Source: Bacteroidota bacterium (lineage in GTDB: Bacteria; Bacteroidota; Ignavibacteria; Kapaibacteriales; UBA2268). From it: a stretch of 64,000 nt of DNA. The number at the start of each line of letters is the position of its first letter. The first letter of the stretch is position 1. The translations under genes were made by a program, and so were the position numbers. Below the pieces are notes generated by a model. It ran no database searches. It saw nothing but the letters and a program-made list of their open reading frames with translations, and had not been told where the DNA came from. The stretch is taken from positions 1 through 64,000 of the forward strand of contig JARKQC010000087.1 in assembly GCA_029974985.1 (NCBI GenBank). Reading direction: 5' to 3'. Below are positions 30,065-38,258 of this stretch, piece after piece.

Positions 30065-30502
30065 TTAACTTTGCATTCTACTTACTTCTCTATACAAATC
30101 CAAACCTTTATTACGTAATTCCATTAATAATTGAAATGATGTTTTTGCTTTATTTGCCGCAATCATAACATCGTGAATATCAATTGGCTCGCCTTTAATG
30201 AACATATCAGTTTTATTACCCGCATCTAATTGCATATCATTAACATCATTTATTAATTCTTTAACAAATGTGCCAAAGCTATTTTCATTATTTATTGGTT
30301 TCGAGCTATATGAAGATTGTGGCGATTCAACATTAATTTCTGGATATTTAACGCCAATATCGGCTGAATTTTGATTTGATTTGAAATTTTCTAAAATTTC
30401 AGAGAAGGCATTTATATCGCCTAAATGCTCTACATCTGCTAATGAGTTATTAGAATTACCCGTAATAATTCCAATACTTGACTTTATTCCATCAATATTC
30501 AT
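30065..30502 (-). CDS. fliE: Flagellar hook-basal body protein FliE
   Basis: Links the MS ring to the rod. The C-terminal about 70 residues are the diagnostic part: GTFVKELINDVNDMQLDAGN, HDVMIAANKAKTSFQLLMEL and the final YREVSRMQS. The N-terminal about 75 residues are Asn/Ser-rich and specific to this lineage; typical FliE is near 100 residues, so 145 is long. It is preceded by a small unrecognised gene rather than directly by flgC. Confidence 0.92.
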   Translation of the reverse strand: MNIDGIKSSIGIITGNSNNSLADVEHLGDINAFSEILENFKSNQNSADIGVKYPEINVESPQSSYSSKPINNENSFGTFVKELINDVNDMQLDAGNKTDMFIKGEPIDIHDVMIAANKAKTSFQLLMELRNKGLDLYREVSRMQS

Positions 30503-30544
30503 TTGTGAATCCTTTCATAAAATTATACTAAAAGCCGTCCTAGC

Positions 30545-30817
30545 TTATATTTTACTATCAAAAATTGTACCTTTTTCAGCAGTACTTTCTTTGATTTTTC
30601 CATTATGAGTAAATACTTCGTGACTCATAATTCTATTTGTATTTTCTGGAAACATTGTTGCAAAAAATACTCTTTCTTTGTTTGTTATAATTTGATTTTT
30701 ATGTAAATCATTATTTATTGTTAAATTTTTATTCGAGTTTGCAATTTCTTTTGGCGTTTTTTTTATTGCATTTATAGAACCATAAGCTCTATGTAAATTC
30801 AATGTATTTATTCTCAT
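30545..30817 (-). CDS. Small unrecognised protein between flgC and fliE
   Basis: A 90-residue, basic, soluble protein with no signal peptide or membrane helix. It contains ITNKERVFFATMFPENTNRI and a C-terminal STAEKGTIFDSKI. I do not recognise a family. It sits 15 nt after flgC and 42 nt before fliE in the same operon and strand, so a role in rod or basal-body assembly is reasonable but inferred from context only. I recall small proteins with a similar (E/K)xxFFxxxFP pattern in the same slot in Ignavibacteria-like genomes, but this needs a search. Confidence 0.75.
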   Translation of the reverse strand: MRINTLNLHRAYGSINAIKKTPKEIANSNKNLTINNDLHKNQIITNKERVFFATMFPENTNRIMSHEVFTHNGKIKESTAEKGTIFDSKI

Positions 30818-30832
30818 TTATTATCTATCCTA

Positions 30833-31318
30833 TTATATTTCAAGTGAATATTTGGCAATACTTTTTGCCGACTCCACTACTTGAGTATTTGCTTCAAAAG
30901 CTCGTTGAGCGGAAATCATCTCGACCATTTCTGTTACAACATTAATATTTGGATATTCAACATATCCGTCCTCACGAGCATCGGGGTGGCTTGGGTCATA
31001 TACTATTCTTGGTGGCGAATTATCTTTAACCACTTCACTTTGAATTATATGATTATTATAATTTTCTGTCAAACCTTCAATATTTTTACCATGTGTGTTT
31101 TTTGTTCCAAATAGTAAAATTTGTTCTTGCAATTCATTATCAAAATTACTTGCGGAAAGATCACGGACTACAACTGTTTCACGCTGATAGACCTTTCCAT
31201 CGCTACTTTTTGTTGTATTTACATTTGCAATATTATTCGCTACTGCAGATAATCTTTTTCTTTGAAGCGACATTCCTTGTCCGCTTATATCAAAAGATGC
31301 AAATATATTTTCAGCCAT
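30833..31318 (-). CDS. flgC: Flagellar basal-body rod protein FlgC
   Basis: Proximal rod subunit of 161 residues. The N-terminal FDISGQGMSLQRKRLSAVAN-NIANVNTTKS motif and the C-terminal YPNINVVTEMVEMISAQRAF are diagnostic. Conserved YQRETVVVRDL lies near residue 43. It follows flgB by 34 nt, the classic flgBC-fliE order except for the small gene inserted after it. Confidence 0.96.
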   Translation of the reverse strand: MAENIFASFDISGQGMSLQRKRLSAVANNIANVNTTKSSDGKVYQRETVVVRDLSASNFDNELQEQILLFGTKNTHGKNIEGLTENYNNHIIQSEVVKDNSPPRIVYDPSHPDAREDGYVEYPNINVVTEMVEMISAQRAFEANTQVVESAKSIAKYSLEI

Positions 31319-31352
31319 TTTTTCCCTATATGGTTAATATTCTACAAATTAT

Positions 31353-31778
31353 TTATTGATTTTGTTGCCCTGTTATCGAAGAGCTTAATCCTTTAAAATA
31401 TCTTGATAACATTTGTGAGGCAAAACGCGCCCTAATCTGATTTTGTGCCAAGTCGCTCATTTCTCTATCAATATTTACACTATTATCGCCCGACATATAA
31501 ATTTCACCTTCGGGAATTTTTGCTTTGTATGTGTCAATTTCTATATTTGCAAGCGTTTTATCTCCAAGTGGTAAATGGAAATTGTGATTATTTATTCCTT
31601 TTAATGCTTCTTGTTGATTGCGAAATTCATCTTCAAATCTTACTTTCTCGGGTTTGTAACCGGGTGTATTTACATTTGCAATATTTTTTGAGATTGTCTT
31701 TTGTCTTAGTGCATAAGCGTCAAGTGCCGCATTCATCAGAGGCACTCTTTCTTTAAACAAATGATTCTTTACAAGCAT
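31353..31778 (-). CDS. flgB: Flagellar basal-body rod protein FlgB
   Basis: Proximal rod subunit and first gene of the flagellar operon. The diagnostic segment is MNAALDAYALRQKTISKNIA followed by NVNTPGYKPEKVRFEDEF, with DREMSDLAQNQIRARFASQM near the end. I use the ATG at 31778 (141 aa); a GTG four codons upstream (31790) is the alternative. The promoter for the entire 13-kb unit should lie in the repeat-rich region upstream of this gene. Confidence 0.94.
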   Translation of the reverse strand: MLVKNHLFKERVPLMNAALDAYALRQKTISKNIANVNTPGYKPEKVRFEDEFRNQQEALKGINNHNFHLPLGDKTLANIEIDTYKAKIPEGEIYMSGDNSVNIDREMSDLAQNQIRARFASQMLSRYFKGLSSSITGQQNQ

Positions 31779-32137
31779 AATATTCACCAATTTTTATTGT
31801 TTTGCTGTTATATTCAATTACAGTGCCAATTTTTTTGTTCTCTAAAAAAAGTGGGTAATTGGTAGTGGATAGTTGATAGTTGCTAGGACAAGCATTCTTG
31901 CTTGTCGTGTTCTATATTGTAGGGACGGATCTTGCCCCGTTATCTCTCTTATCTTCTTATATTTAAATAAGTTAAGAATGTTTTAAATAAATCTTTTTAT
32001 TTTTAGAATAAAATTTGGTAAATAACTGAGAAAGTGTTATTTCAAAAGAATAAAGTTACGAGATAAATTATTATGAAATCAAAACAAGTACATAAGTACC
32101 AAAGGCGGGCTCGCTGTCCAGCAGTAATATAAATTTA
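31779..32137. other. Region upstream of the flagellar operon with intergenic repeats
   Basis: About 360 bp without a credible gene. It must carry the flgB promoter, although no consensus is recognised. It contains one of the two 52-bp inverted-orientation repeats (31871-31922), a partial GGGACGGATCTTGCCCC element just after it, and near 32104 a short GC-rich patch (GGCGGGCTCGCTGTCC) unlike the surrounding DNA. Confidence 0.6.
31871..31922 (+). repeat. 52-bp intergenic repeat, copy 1
   Basis: Matches the reverse complement of 38259-38310 at 50 of 52 positions (the two differences are an adjacent GC/CG swap). Inside it, GACAAGCA (31887-31894) and TGCTTGTC (31899-31906) form an 8-bp stem with a 4-nt loop. 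It lies upstream of flgB. Confidence 0.93.
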
Positions 32138-33025
32138 TTATATCATAAACAAAATTGCAATTCCAGCAACCGTAACAAAAGCACCGAAAATAGAAATTAA
32201 AGATAATTTTTCTTTATAAAAATACCAAGATAGAGGCAGAACAAAAATAGGAACAGTTGCTAAAAGAGTTGCGGCTACACCAATATGTGTATTTGTAAGT
32301 GCTACAAAACTAAAGGATATTCCTAAATAAGGTCCCATAATTGTGCCTAATGTTAATTTTTTTAGAGTTTTGAAATCATTTTTATAAAGTTTTATTGGAT
32401 TTTTATATCTTTTAAGAATTATTCCTAATGGTAGCATTATTACTCCTGCACTTGTTAATCTTACAAATGTTGCGGTAATACTATGAATATCACCATAGTT
32501 ATAAGTAATTTTTGCAAAAATCAATCCAACGGCTTGCCCAAAAGCTCCTATCAATCCATAAATAATTCCTTTTTTTGTAACTAAAAATTTGGTATTTATT
32601 TTTGGTTTTTCTAATACTACCATCGAAATTCCTGATAATGCAACTAAAATACCTAATATTCCTAAGAAATCAAGTCGTTCGTTTAAGAAAAAATATGCAA
32701 GTATCGAGGCAATAGCTGGATTTATCGAGTAAATCAGCATTGCAAGACGGGGACCAATTTCTTTAAATGCCATAAATAAAAATGTATCACCTAAAACTAA
32801 ACCAATCATTCCGCTAATAGATAAAAATAATAATTGATAAATATTTACGCTAAAATCAATTCTAAAAATTAATATAGTAATAAATAAAAATATCGAGGCA
32901 AGCGACATTCGGTCTATATTTAATTGTACAGTGCCAACTTTGATTGCAACCGAAGTGAATATAATTGAAATGCCCGCCCATAGACAAGCGGCCGCTAAAG
33001 CAGAAATTTCACCAATAAATGGCAT
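32138..33025 (-). CDS. EamA/DMT-family transporter
   Basis: A 295-residue integral membrane protein with about ten hydrophobic helices in two tandem EamA halves. The first half ends with LMLIYSINPAIASILAYFFL-NERLDFLG and the second with GVAATLLATVPIFVLPLSWY-FYKEKLSLI, the repeated signature of drug/metabolite exporters. Substrate cannot be predicted. It begins 3 nt after the UgpC-like ATPase gene ends, so the two are probably cotranscribed, although a DMT transporter does not need an ATPase. Confidence 0.92.
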   Translation of the reverse strand: MPFIGEISALAAACLWAGISIIFTSVAIKVGTVQLNIDRMSLASIFLFITILIFRIDFSVNIYQLLFLSISGMIGLVLGDTFLFMAFKEIGPRLAMLIYSINPAIASILAYFFLNERLDFLGILGILVALSGISMVVLEKPKINTKFLVTKKGIIYGLIGAFGQAVGLIFAKITYNYGDIHSITATFVRLTSAGVIMLPLGIILKRYKNPIKLYKNDFKTLKKLTLGTIMGPYLGISFSFVALTNTHIGVAATLLATVPIFVLPLSWYFYKEKLSLISIFGAFVTVAGIAILFMI

Positions 33026-33028
33026 TGA

Positions 33029-34081
33029 TTAAATCCTATTTCCGTTAATATCGAATAAGTGAATTTGATTTTTTGAAAAATTTAGATTAATAGTTTGACT
33101 TATTTCGTATTCTTTATGAACATTCAGCCTTATTGAAATCGTTTGAAAACTCGTTTTTGCATAAATTAATTGTTCGTGTCCTAAATACTCTATTCTTTCG
33201 ATTTTTGCTTTTAAAAATCCATTTTCATCATCAATAAAAATATGTTCCGAGCGAATACCCAAAGTTGATTTACCGCTATAATTATTTGATATATTATCTA
33301 AATCCATTCTAAATTCAGGATTAATAAATCTACTATTTTCAATAACTCCATTAATGAAATTCATTTGTGGGCTACCTAAAAATCCCGCCACAAATGTATT
33401 CGCGGGCTTTGAATAAATCATATCTGGCGAGCCGTATTGCTGCAAAACACCTTTGTTTATAACAGCAATTTTTGTGCCCATAGTCATAGCTTCGGTTTGG
33501 TCGTGAGTTACATATAAAGATGTAGTTTGAGCAGTTTTGTGTAAATTCAGAATATCATTTCGCATTTGAACTCTTAATTTTGCATCAAGATTCGAGAGAG
33601 GTTCGTCGAACAGAAATATATCTGGTTTGCGAACTAATGCACGTGCAAGAGCAACTCTCTGTCTTTGGCCTCCGGATAAGTGCTTTGGCTTTCTATCAAG
33701 ATATTCGCTCAATCCGACAATTTCGGCAATTTCTTTTATTCTTTCATCAATTTCATTTTTATTAATTTTTTTTATCTGCAAAGGAAATGCAAGATTTTTA
33801 TAAACGCTTAGATGTGGATAAAGAGCATAATTTTGGAATACCATACCAATATTTCTATTTTGAGGCTCTACATTAATAACACTTTTTCCACCAAATAAAA
33901 TATCCCCCGAACTTAATTCCTCTAATCCCGCCACCATACGTAATATTGTTGATTTGCCACAACCCGAAGGTCCGACAAGAACGACAAAATCGCCGGGATC
34001 AGCACTAATACTAAAATTATTAACTGCTAAAATACCCTTTTGGTACTCTTTTGTCAAATTTAATAAATCTATTTTTATCAT
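33029..34081 (-). CDS. ABC transporter ATP-binding protein, MalK/UgpC type
   Basis: A 350-residue ATPase. Walker A GPSGCGKST is near 37-45, the signature is LSGGQRQRVALARAL, Walker B is IFLFDEPLSNLD, and the H-loop is VTHDQTEAM. After about residue 230 there is the regulatory TOBE/OB-fold part typical of sugar importers (NTFVAGFLGSPQMNF, LGIRSEHIF). The family energises carbohydrate or polyol import. No permease or binding-protein gene is next to it; the neighbour is a DMT exporter. It may serve permeases encoded elsewhere, as MsmK-type ATPases do. Confidence 0.93.
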   Translation of the reverse strand: MIKIDLLNLTKEYQKGILAVNNFSISADPGDFVVLVGPSGCGKSTILRMVAGLEELSSGDILFGGKSVINVEPQNRNIGMVFQNYALYPHLSVYKNLAFPLQIKKINKNEIDERIKEIAEIVGLSEYLDRKPKHLSGGQRQRVALARALVRKPDIFLFDEPLSNLDAKLRVQMRNDILNLHKTAQTTSLYVTHDQTEAMTMGTKIAVINKGVLQQYGSPDMIYSKPANTFVAGFLGSPQMNFINGVIENSRFINPEFRMDLDNISNNYSGKSTLGIRSEHIFIDDENGFLKAKIERIEYLGHEQLIYAKTSFQTISIRLNVHKEYEISQTINLNFSKNQIHLFDINGNRI

Positions 34082-34197
34082 TGTAACAAGAAAAAATTTA
34101 AAATTAACGAATTAAATCAAAATTTCATCAATATTTCATCAAATTCTTTCGTTATTTTAGTAATTATTAAAATGTAAATATAAAAAATGTTTATTTT

Positions 34198-35253
34198 ATG
34201 AAAATTTCTGCTATTTTTTTGAATATAATTATAATATTTCTATTTATTTCTTGCCATAGCGAAAATCCAACAGAAATAAATGGTGATTTTAAAATTATAT
34301 CGCTTGTTAAAGATTCACTTGCAATTGGTGATACTCTTGTGATTAATGGTGAGTTTTTGGGTTCGCCTACAAACAAAAAAGTTATTAAATTTGATTCAAC
34401 TATTTCCGTTGGTTCAAAAGAATGTATTTTATGGACAAATAATCTAATTACTTTAGTAGTTCCTGAAAATACTAAAAGTGGGTATATTAAATTCTATGAT
34501 GATAAAAAGTTATTAGATAGCATTTATTTAGGTATTTCACCAATTCCATTTTTTAAAATTATTGAGGTACCCGCTGGAAAATTCAAACGTGGCTCGGAAA
34601 ACTCCTCTATTGATGAATATCCCGTAAAAGAAATTTCTATTACTAAACCATTTTTAATATCCGTTTATGAAGTTTCTCAAAGGCTTTATGAAGCAGTAAA
34701 TAATGAAAATCCATCTATACCAATTAATAATACATTGCCTGTTGTAAATGTAAAATGGATAGATGCTGTAAAATTTTGTAATAATTTATCAATAATACAG
34801 GGATTAAAGCCATATTATATTATTACTGGCGTTGATGTAAGTATAATTGATAGTGCTGATGGCTGGCGATTACCGACAGAAGCCGAATGGGAATACGCTT
34901 GTCGAGCTGGTACAAAAGGTGATTATTCTGGAACTAATAATATTGATGATATGGGCTGGTATAGTGATAATTCGGGACTGAAATTACACCCATCTGGCAA
35001 AAAATCAGCAAATGATTTTGCTTTATACGATATGCATGGAAATTGTTGGGAATGGTGTTGGGATTTTTATGATAAAGATTATTACAAAAGTAATGATACT
35101 ATAAATCCAATTGGACCAACCTCGGGCGATAGACGTGTTTTAAGAGGCGGCTCGTGGAATGATGGAAAGAATTTTGCACGCTCAGCAAATAGAACAATAC
35201 CCCTAAATTTTACAAATAATATTGGTTTTAGAATTGTTAGAAATAAAAAATAA
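34198..35253 (+). CDS. Lipoprotein with IPT/TIG-like domain and formylglycine-generating-enzyme (SUMF1) domain
   Basis: A lipobox FISC places the lipidated cysteine at residue 19. Residues about 28-118 look like an IPT/TIG immunoglobulin-like fold (ISLVKDSLAIGDTLVINGEF). From about 122 to the end lies an FGE-sulfatase domain: VPAGKFKRGSENSSIDEYP, WRLPTEAEWEYACRAGT, YDMHGNCWEWCWDFYD and RRVLRGGSWND are family hallmarks. Many bacterial members are not true formylglycine enzymes but sensory or binding proteins; the outer-membrane location suggests that. The next gene also encodes a lipoprotein 24 nt downstream, likely in the same operon. Confidence 0.9.
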   Translation: MKISAIFLNIIIIFLFISCHSENPTEINGDFKIISLVKDSLAIGDTLVINGEFLGSPTNKKVIKFDSTISVGSKECILWTNNLITLVVPENTKSGYIKFYDDKKLLDSIYLGISPIPFFKIIEVPAGKFKRGSENSSIDEYPVKEISITKPFLISVYEVSQRLYEAVNNENPSIPINNTLPVVNVKWIDAVKFCNNLSIIQGLKPYYIITGVDVSIIDSADGWRLPTEAEWEYACRAGTKGDYSGTNNIDDMGWYSDNSGLKLHPSGKKSANDFALYDMHGNCWEWCWDFYDKDYYKSNDTINPIGPTSGDRRVLRGGSWNDGKNFARSANRTIPLNFTNNIGFRIVRNKK

Positions 35254-35277
35254 TAATTATAAATAATTAGAATATTT

Positions 35278-36498
35278 ATGAAAAAGATAATTCCTTTTTT
35301 TGCATTGATAGCATTATTATCCTGTTCCAAAGATTATAAATTTGATGAGAATGATTTTAATATTTTTTCGGGTATTGGAAGAACTAACTCTTATGAACAA
35401 TTTGGAAAGTTTGCATTTCAAATTGTAAATAACGAGCCTATCGAGTCGAGTGATTCATCGGGAGTAATACAAACTGCTATTAGGTTAAAAAGTCCATATT
35501 CTATAATTGCAAATTCAAAGGGAAAAATTTTAAGAATTAATAATACAACTGTTGATAAATCATTTAGTATTGATTCAAATTTTGTTGTTGCTTCGGGGAT
35601 GTGTGCTGATAAAAATTCAAATATCTATTTTATATCCTCGAATGATGAATTATATTGCATTGATTTTAATTTAGATTTAAAATGGAAAAAAGATATACAA
35701 GTTAAAAAAAGCCATTCTTTATCATTTTCTGATTTGATTGCAACAAATAGTGGTGTTATCGTTGGTGCCAATACAGGTGAATTATTAAAATATAATTTTG
35801 ATGGAGAAATTGCTTGGAAATATGAATCGAGCTTAGCAATTCCAAAAACTTTTGCCGCTGATTCATTGGATTATTTGTACATTCCAATTACGAATAATGA
35901 ATTCGGAACAACTGATTCACTTGCCTGTATTGATAATAATGGTAAACTCGTATGGCAAACTGAATTAAAAGAAACACGCGTTTTATCCTCATCAGCGTAT
36001 CGAAATGGTAGAATTTATATTAGTGGGGCAAAACTTCAATCTGATGAGAAAACTGGCATTACATTTTGCTTAGATAGAAACGGTAAAATACTTTGGAAAA
36101 ACGAAATACCTATTTTAGGGCGATTTGTATCCGTTGACTATGATAATAATTGCTATGTGTTAGCGACAAGCTCGGGTATCGGCGAAATTAAATCAGGTGC
36201 TTTTGCATATAATAACGAAGGAAAAGAAATTTGGAATGTTTATTTAGGTGCGGCAGCAACGTCTCCTTTAATTATTAGTCAAAAATATCTTGGGTTTACT
36301 GCATTTACAGGTGAAGGTGCGGCAATGTATTTTCTTAGAAAAAATGACGGTTTGATGGTCAAATTCCATTCATTAGCAAATTTTCCTCCACTATATTTAC
36401 AAGCATATATTTCTGATGACTGCTCAATAAAATTATTCGGTTCATCAAAATTAACAACAGTAAAATTTAGTGAAACTTTTTTAAATAAACTTTTTTAA
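35278..36498 (+). CDS. PQQ-like beta-propeller lipoprotein
   Basis: A 406-residue protein with a lipobox LLSC (lipid Cys16). The remainder consists of repeated blade-like strands, including IYFISSNDELYCIDFNLDLK, VIVGANTGELLKYNFDGEIA and ITFCLDRNGKILWKNEI, the pattern of PQQ_2/BamB-like propellers. No PQQ ligands are evident, so it is more likely a protein-binding propeller. It follows the FGE lipoprotein closely and precedes a hairpin, so the two likely form a two-gene envelope operon of unknown role. Confidence 0.85.
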   Translation: MKKIIPFFALIALLSCSKDYKFDENDFNIFSGIGRTNSYEQFGKFAFQIVNNEPIESSDSSGVIQTAIRLKSPYSIIANSKGKILRINNTTVDKSFSIDSNFVVASGMCADKNSNIYFISSNDELYCIDFNLDLKWKKDIQVKKSHSLSFSDLIATNSGVIVGANTGELLKYNFDGEIAWKYESSLAIPKTFAADSLDYLYIPITNNEFGTTDSLACIDNNGKLVWQTELKETRVLSSSAYRNGRIYISGAKLQSDEKTGITFCLDRNGKILWKNEIPILGRFVSVDYDNNCYVLATSSGIGEIKSGAFAYNNEGKEIWNVYLGAAATSPLIISQKYLGFTAFTGEGAAMYFLRKNDGLMVKFHSLANFPPLYLQAYISDDCSIKLFGSSKLTTVKFSETFLNKLF

Positions 36499-36522
36499 AA
36501 ATATTAGTATTTAATAGTATTT

Positions 36523-36556
36523 AGATGTCTAATATTTCTGAAAATATTGGGCATCT
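36523..36556 (+). terminator. AGATGTC-family hairpin after the lipoprotein pair
   Basis: AGATGTCTAATATTT and AAATATTGGGCATCT form a 15-bp stem including two G-U pairs, 25 nt past the stop codon. The outer arm equals that of hairpins at 14721 and 18528 while the inner arm is different. Downstream T's are only moderate. Confidence 0.7.
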
Positions 36557-36679
36557 GTTTAGTATAATACAAAAATATTTTTTAAATCTCAAAAGAAAAT
36601 TATTCAAAAAATATAATGCTGAGATTACAATAAAATGTTAATAATTACATATTAGTATTTTTAAAATAGGATTTTATAA

Positions 36680-37333
36680 ATGAAAAAATTTTCCAAATTT
36701 GGTGAAATTGTCGAGGGATATAGTATTCCAGTATTAAATGAGCGTGAAATAAGAGCAAGCGCGGGAATACTATTTTTATTTATGTTCATTGCTATTTCGC
36801 AAGCAAGTGGACAAGGAAATTTTACTTTAATTAAATATGCGGTAGTAATTTTTCTAAGTGATTTTTTAATAAGAGTATTTATTAATACAAAATTTTCTCC
36901 AACTTTAATAATTGGACGTTTTATTGTTCGAAATCAAACGCCAGAATACGTAGGTGCTGAACAGAAAAAATTTGCTTGGCTTATAGGAATTGTTTTAGCA
37001 GTAATTATGCTGATTCTTCTTGTTATAATGAATTCCCATAGTCCAATATCAGGTTTAATATGTATGATCTGTTTGCTATTTTTATTTTTCGAAAGTGCTT
37101 TTGGGATTTGTTTTGGCTGTAAAATTTATTCGTTTGTTTATAAGGAAAAAGCACAATATTGCCCTGGTGAAGTATGCGACGTTAAATCAAGGCATAATAT
37201 TCAAAAAATAAATTATATTCATTTCTTAATAATATTAGCTTTCGTTTTATATATTGTATTATTAGTTTTCTTATTTAATGACAATTTTATACAGAAGCCT
37301 TATGATTTATTTGGAATTTTTCCAGAGCATTAA
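36680..37333 (+). CDS. DUF4395 membrane protein
   Basis: A 217-residue integral membrane protein. It has NEREIRASAGILFLFMFIA near residue 20, a helix pair with SDFLIRVFINTKFSP, and the diagnostic ESAFGICFGCKIYSFVYK with two cysteines in the CxxC-like FGICFGC. In actinobacterial and other relatives DUF4395 occurs near thiosulfate or rhodanese genes, but nothing of that kind is here. A later C-P-G-E-V-C near residue 159-164 adds another Cys pair. Function unknown. Confidence 0.85.
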   Translation: MKKFSKFGEIVEGYSIPVLNEREIRASAGILFLFMFIAISQASGQGNFTLIKYAVVIFLSDFLIRVFINTKFSPTLIIGRFIVRNQTPEYVGAEQKKFAWLIGIVLAVIMLILLVIMNSHSPISGLICMICLLFLFFESAFGICFGCKIYSFVYKEKAQYCPGEVCDVKSRHNIQKINYIHFLIILAFVLYIVLLVFLFNDNFIQKPYDLFGIFPEH

Positions 37334-37460
37334 ATAAAATAAAATTTACATTATTTAGTTAATAATATTTAATTATTATATTATATTTTATTTTAATGAT
37401 ATTAAATATAATAATTTATTTAGTTTCAAATTGTTTAATTTTATAACAAAAGATTAAAAA

Positions 37461-37949
37461 ATGTCTATTAGAATATTTGTAACTGGTGGCACTTTCGATA
37501 AGGAATATAATGAGTTAGACGGCTCTTTATACTTTACGGATACTCATATACACGAAATGTTAAAATTGGGTAGAAATAAGGTTAGTACGGATATTCGTAC
37601 TCTAATGATGATTGATAGCTTGTATATGACCGAGCAAGATAGAGAGTTGATTGCAAATAATTGTTTAAATAGCAAATCTGATAAAATTATAATTACTCAC
37701 GGCACCGACACGATGGTTGAAACGGCTAAATTTATAGCCGAAAGGATTAAGGATAAAACGATTATTCTTACGGGTGCGATGATCCCTTATAAATTTGGTA
37801 GTTCTGATGGATTATTCAATCTTGGTGCGGCTTTGGCTTATGTACAAACTTTGCCTTATGGTGTGTATATTGCGATGAATGGCAGATTTTTTAATTGGGA
37901 TAATTGCCGAAAAAATAAACTTATAGCCGAGTTCGAAGAGATTAAATAA
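37461..37949 (+). CDS. Short asparaginase N-terminal-domain protein
   Basis: A 162-residue protein matching only the N-terminal half of L-asparaginases. It has VTGGTFDKEY near residue 7, with the Thr of TGGTF, and IITHGTDTMVETAKFI near 77-92, which correspond to the two catalytic Thr motifs; ILTGAMIPYKFGSSDG follows. Normal asparaginases are about 330 residues with a second domain; this ends cleanly at an in-frame stop, and the length matches a recognised short 'asparaginase domain' group. Activity is uncertain. Confidence 0.87.
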   Translation: MSIRIFVTGGTFDKEYNELDGSLYFTDTHIHEMLKLGRNKVSTDIRTLMMIDSLYMTEQDRELIANNCLNSKSDKIIITHGTDTMVETAKFIAERIKDKTIILTGAMIPYKFGSSDGLFNLGAALAYVQTLPYGVYIAMNGRFFNWDNCRKNKLIAEFEEIK

Positions 37950-38000
37950 TAAATTTAAGATAGGATAGCATTTTTGCTTGTTTAGTATTAAAAGACTGGG

Positions 38001-38026
38001 AGACAATGGGGCAAGCTCCATTGTCT
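38001..38026. repeat. GGGGCAAGC-family hairpin
   Basis: AGACAATGG and CCATTGTCT form a 9-bp stem around GGCAAGCT, 51 nt after the asparaginase-like gene. It matches the hairpin at 14694-14717 almost exactly outside the core. Confidence 0.8.
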
Positions 38027-38056
38027 TTATAAAAAGATGTTTGATATTCTCTAATG

Positions 38057-38086
38057 TGTAGGGGTGAAGCTTGCTTTACCCCTACA
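38057..38086. repeat. TGTAGGGGT / ACCCCTACA hairpin
   Basis: A 9-bp perfect stem with a 12-nt loop that contains AAGC and GCTT, able to extend the pairing. It follows the previous hairpin by 30 nt and has the same GC-rich arms with a central GCTTGC. Confidence 0.78.
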
Positions 38087-38109
38087 AAAAATTTAAAATA
38101 TTATGTTTT

Positions 38110-38258
38110 GAGACTGTCTCATAAGCATTAAAAATCTAATAAAACGTGACAAAAGGTCTATCAAAAATGATGACCTTGATTAAAAAAACTCAATGTGGAC
38201 GATTTATTAAGGTCGTTTTTTTGAAAGAATTTTCTAAAAATACTTTAGAGACAGCCTC
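38110..38258. mobile_element. 149-bp MITE-like element or IS remnant
   Basis: The left end GAGACTGTCTC is matched at the right end by GAGACAGCCTC, that is, terminal inverted repeats with 10 of 11 positions equal. They extend to 16 of 20 further in. The inner part has an additional GACCTT...AAGGTC inverted pair and no ORF. Ends of the form GAGNCTGTCTC are common in insertion sequences of IS5/IS1182-like groups, so this may be a non-autonomous derivative. I see no clear target-site duplication. Confidence 0.6.
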
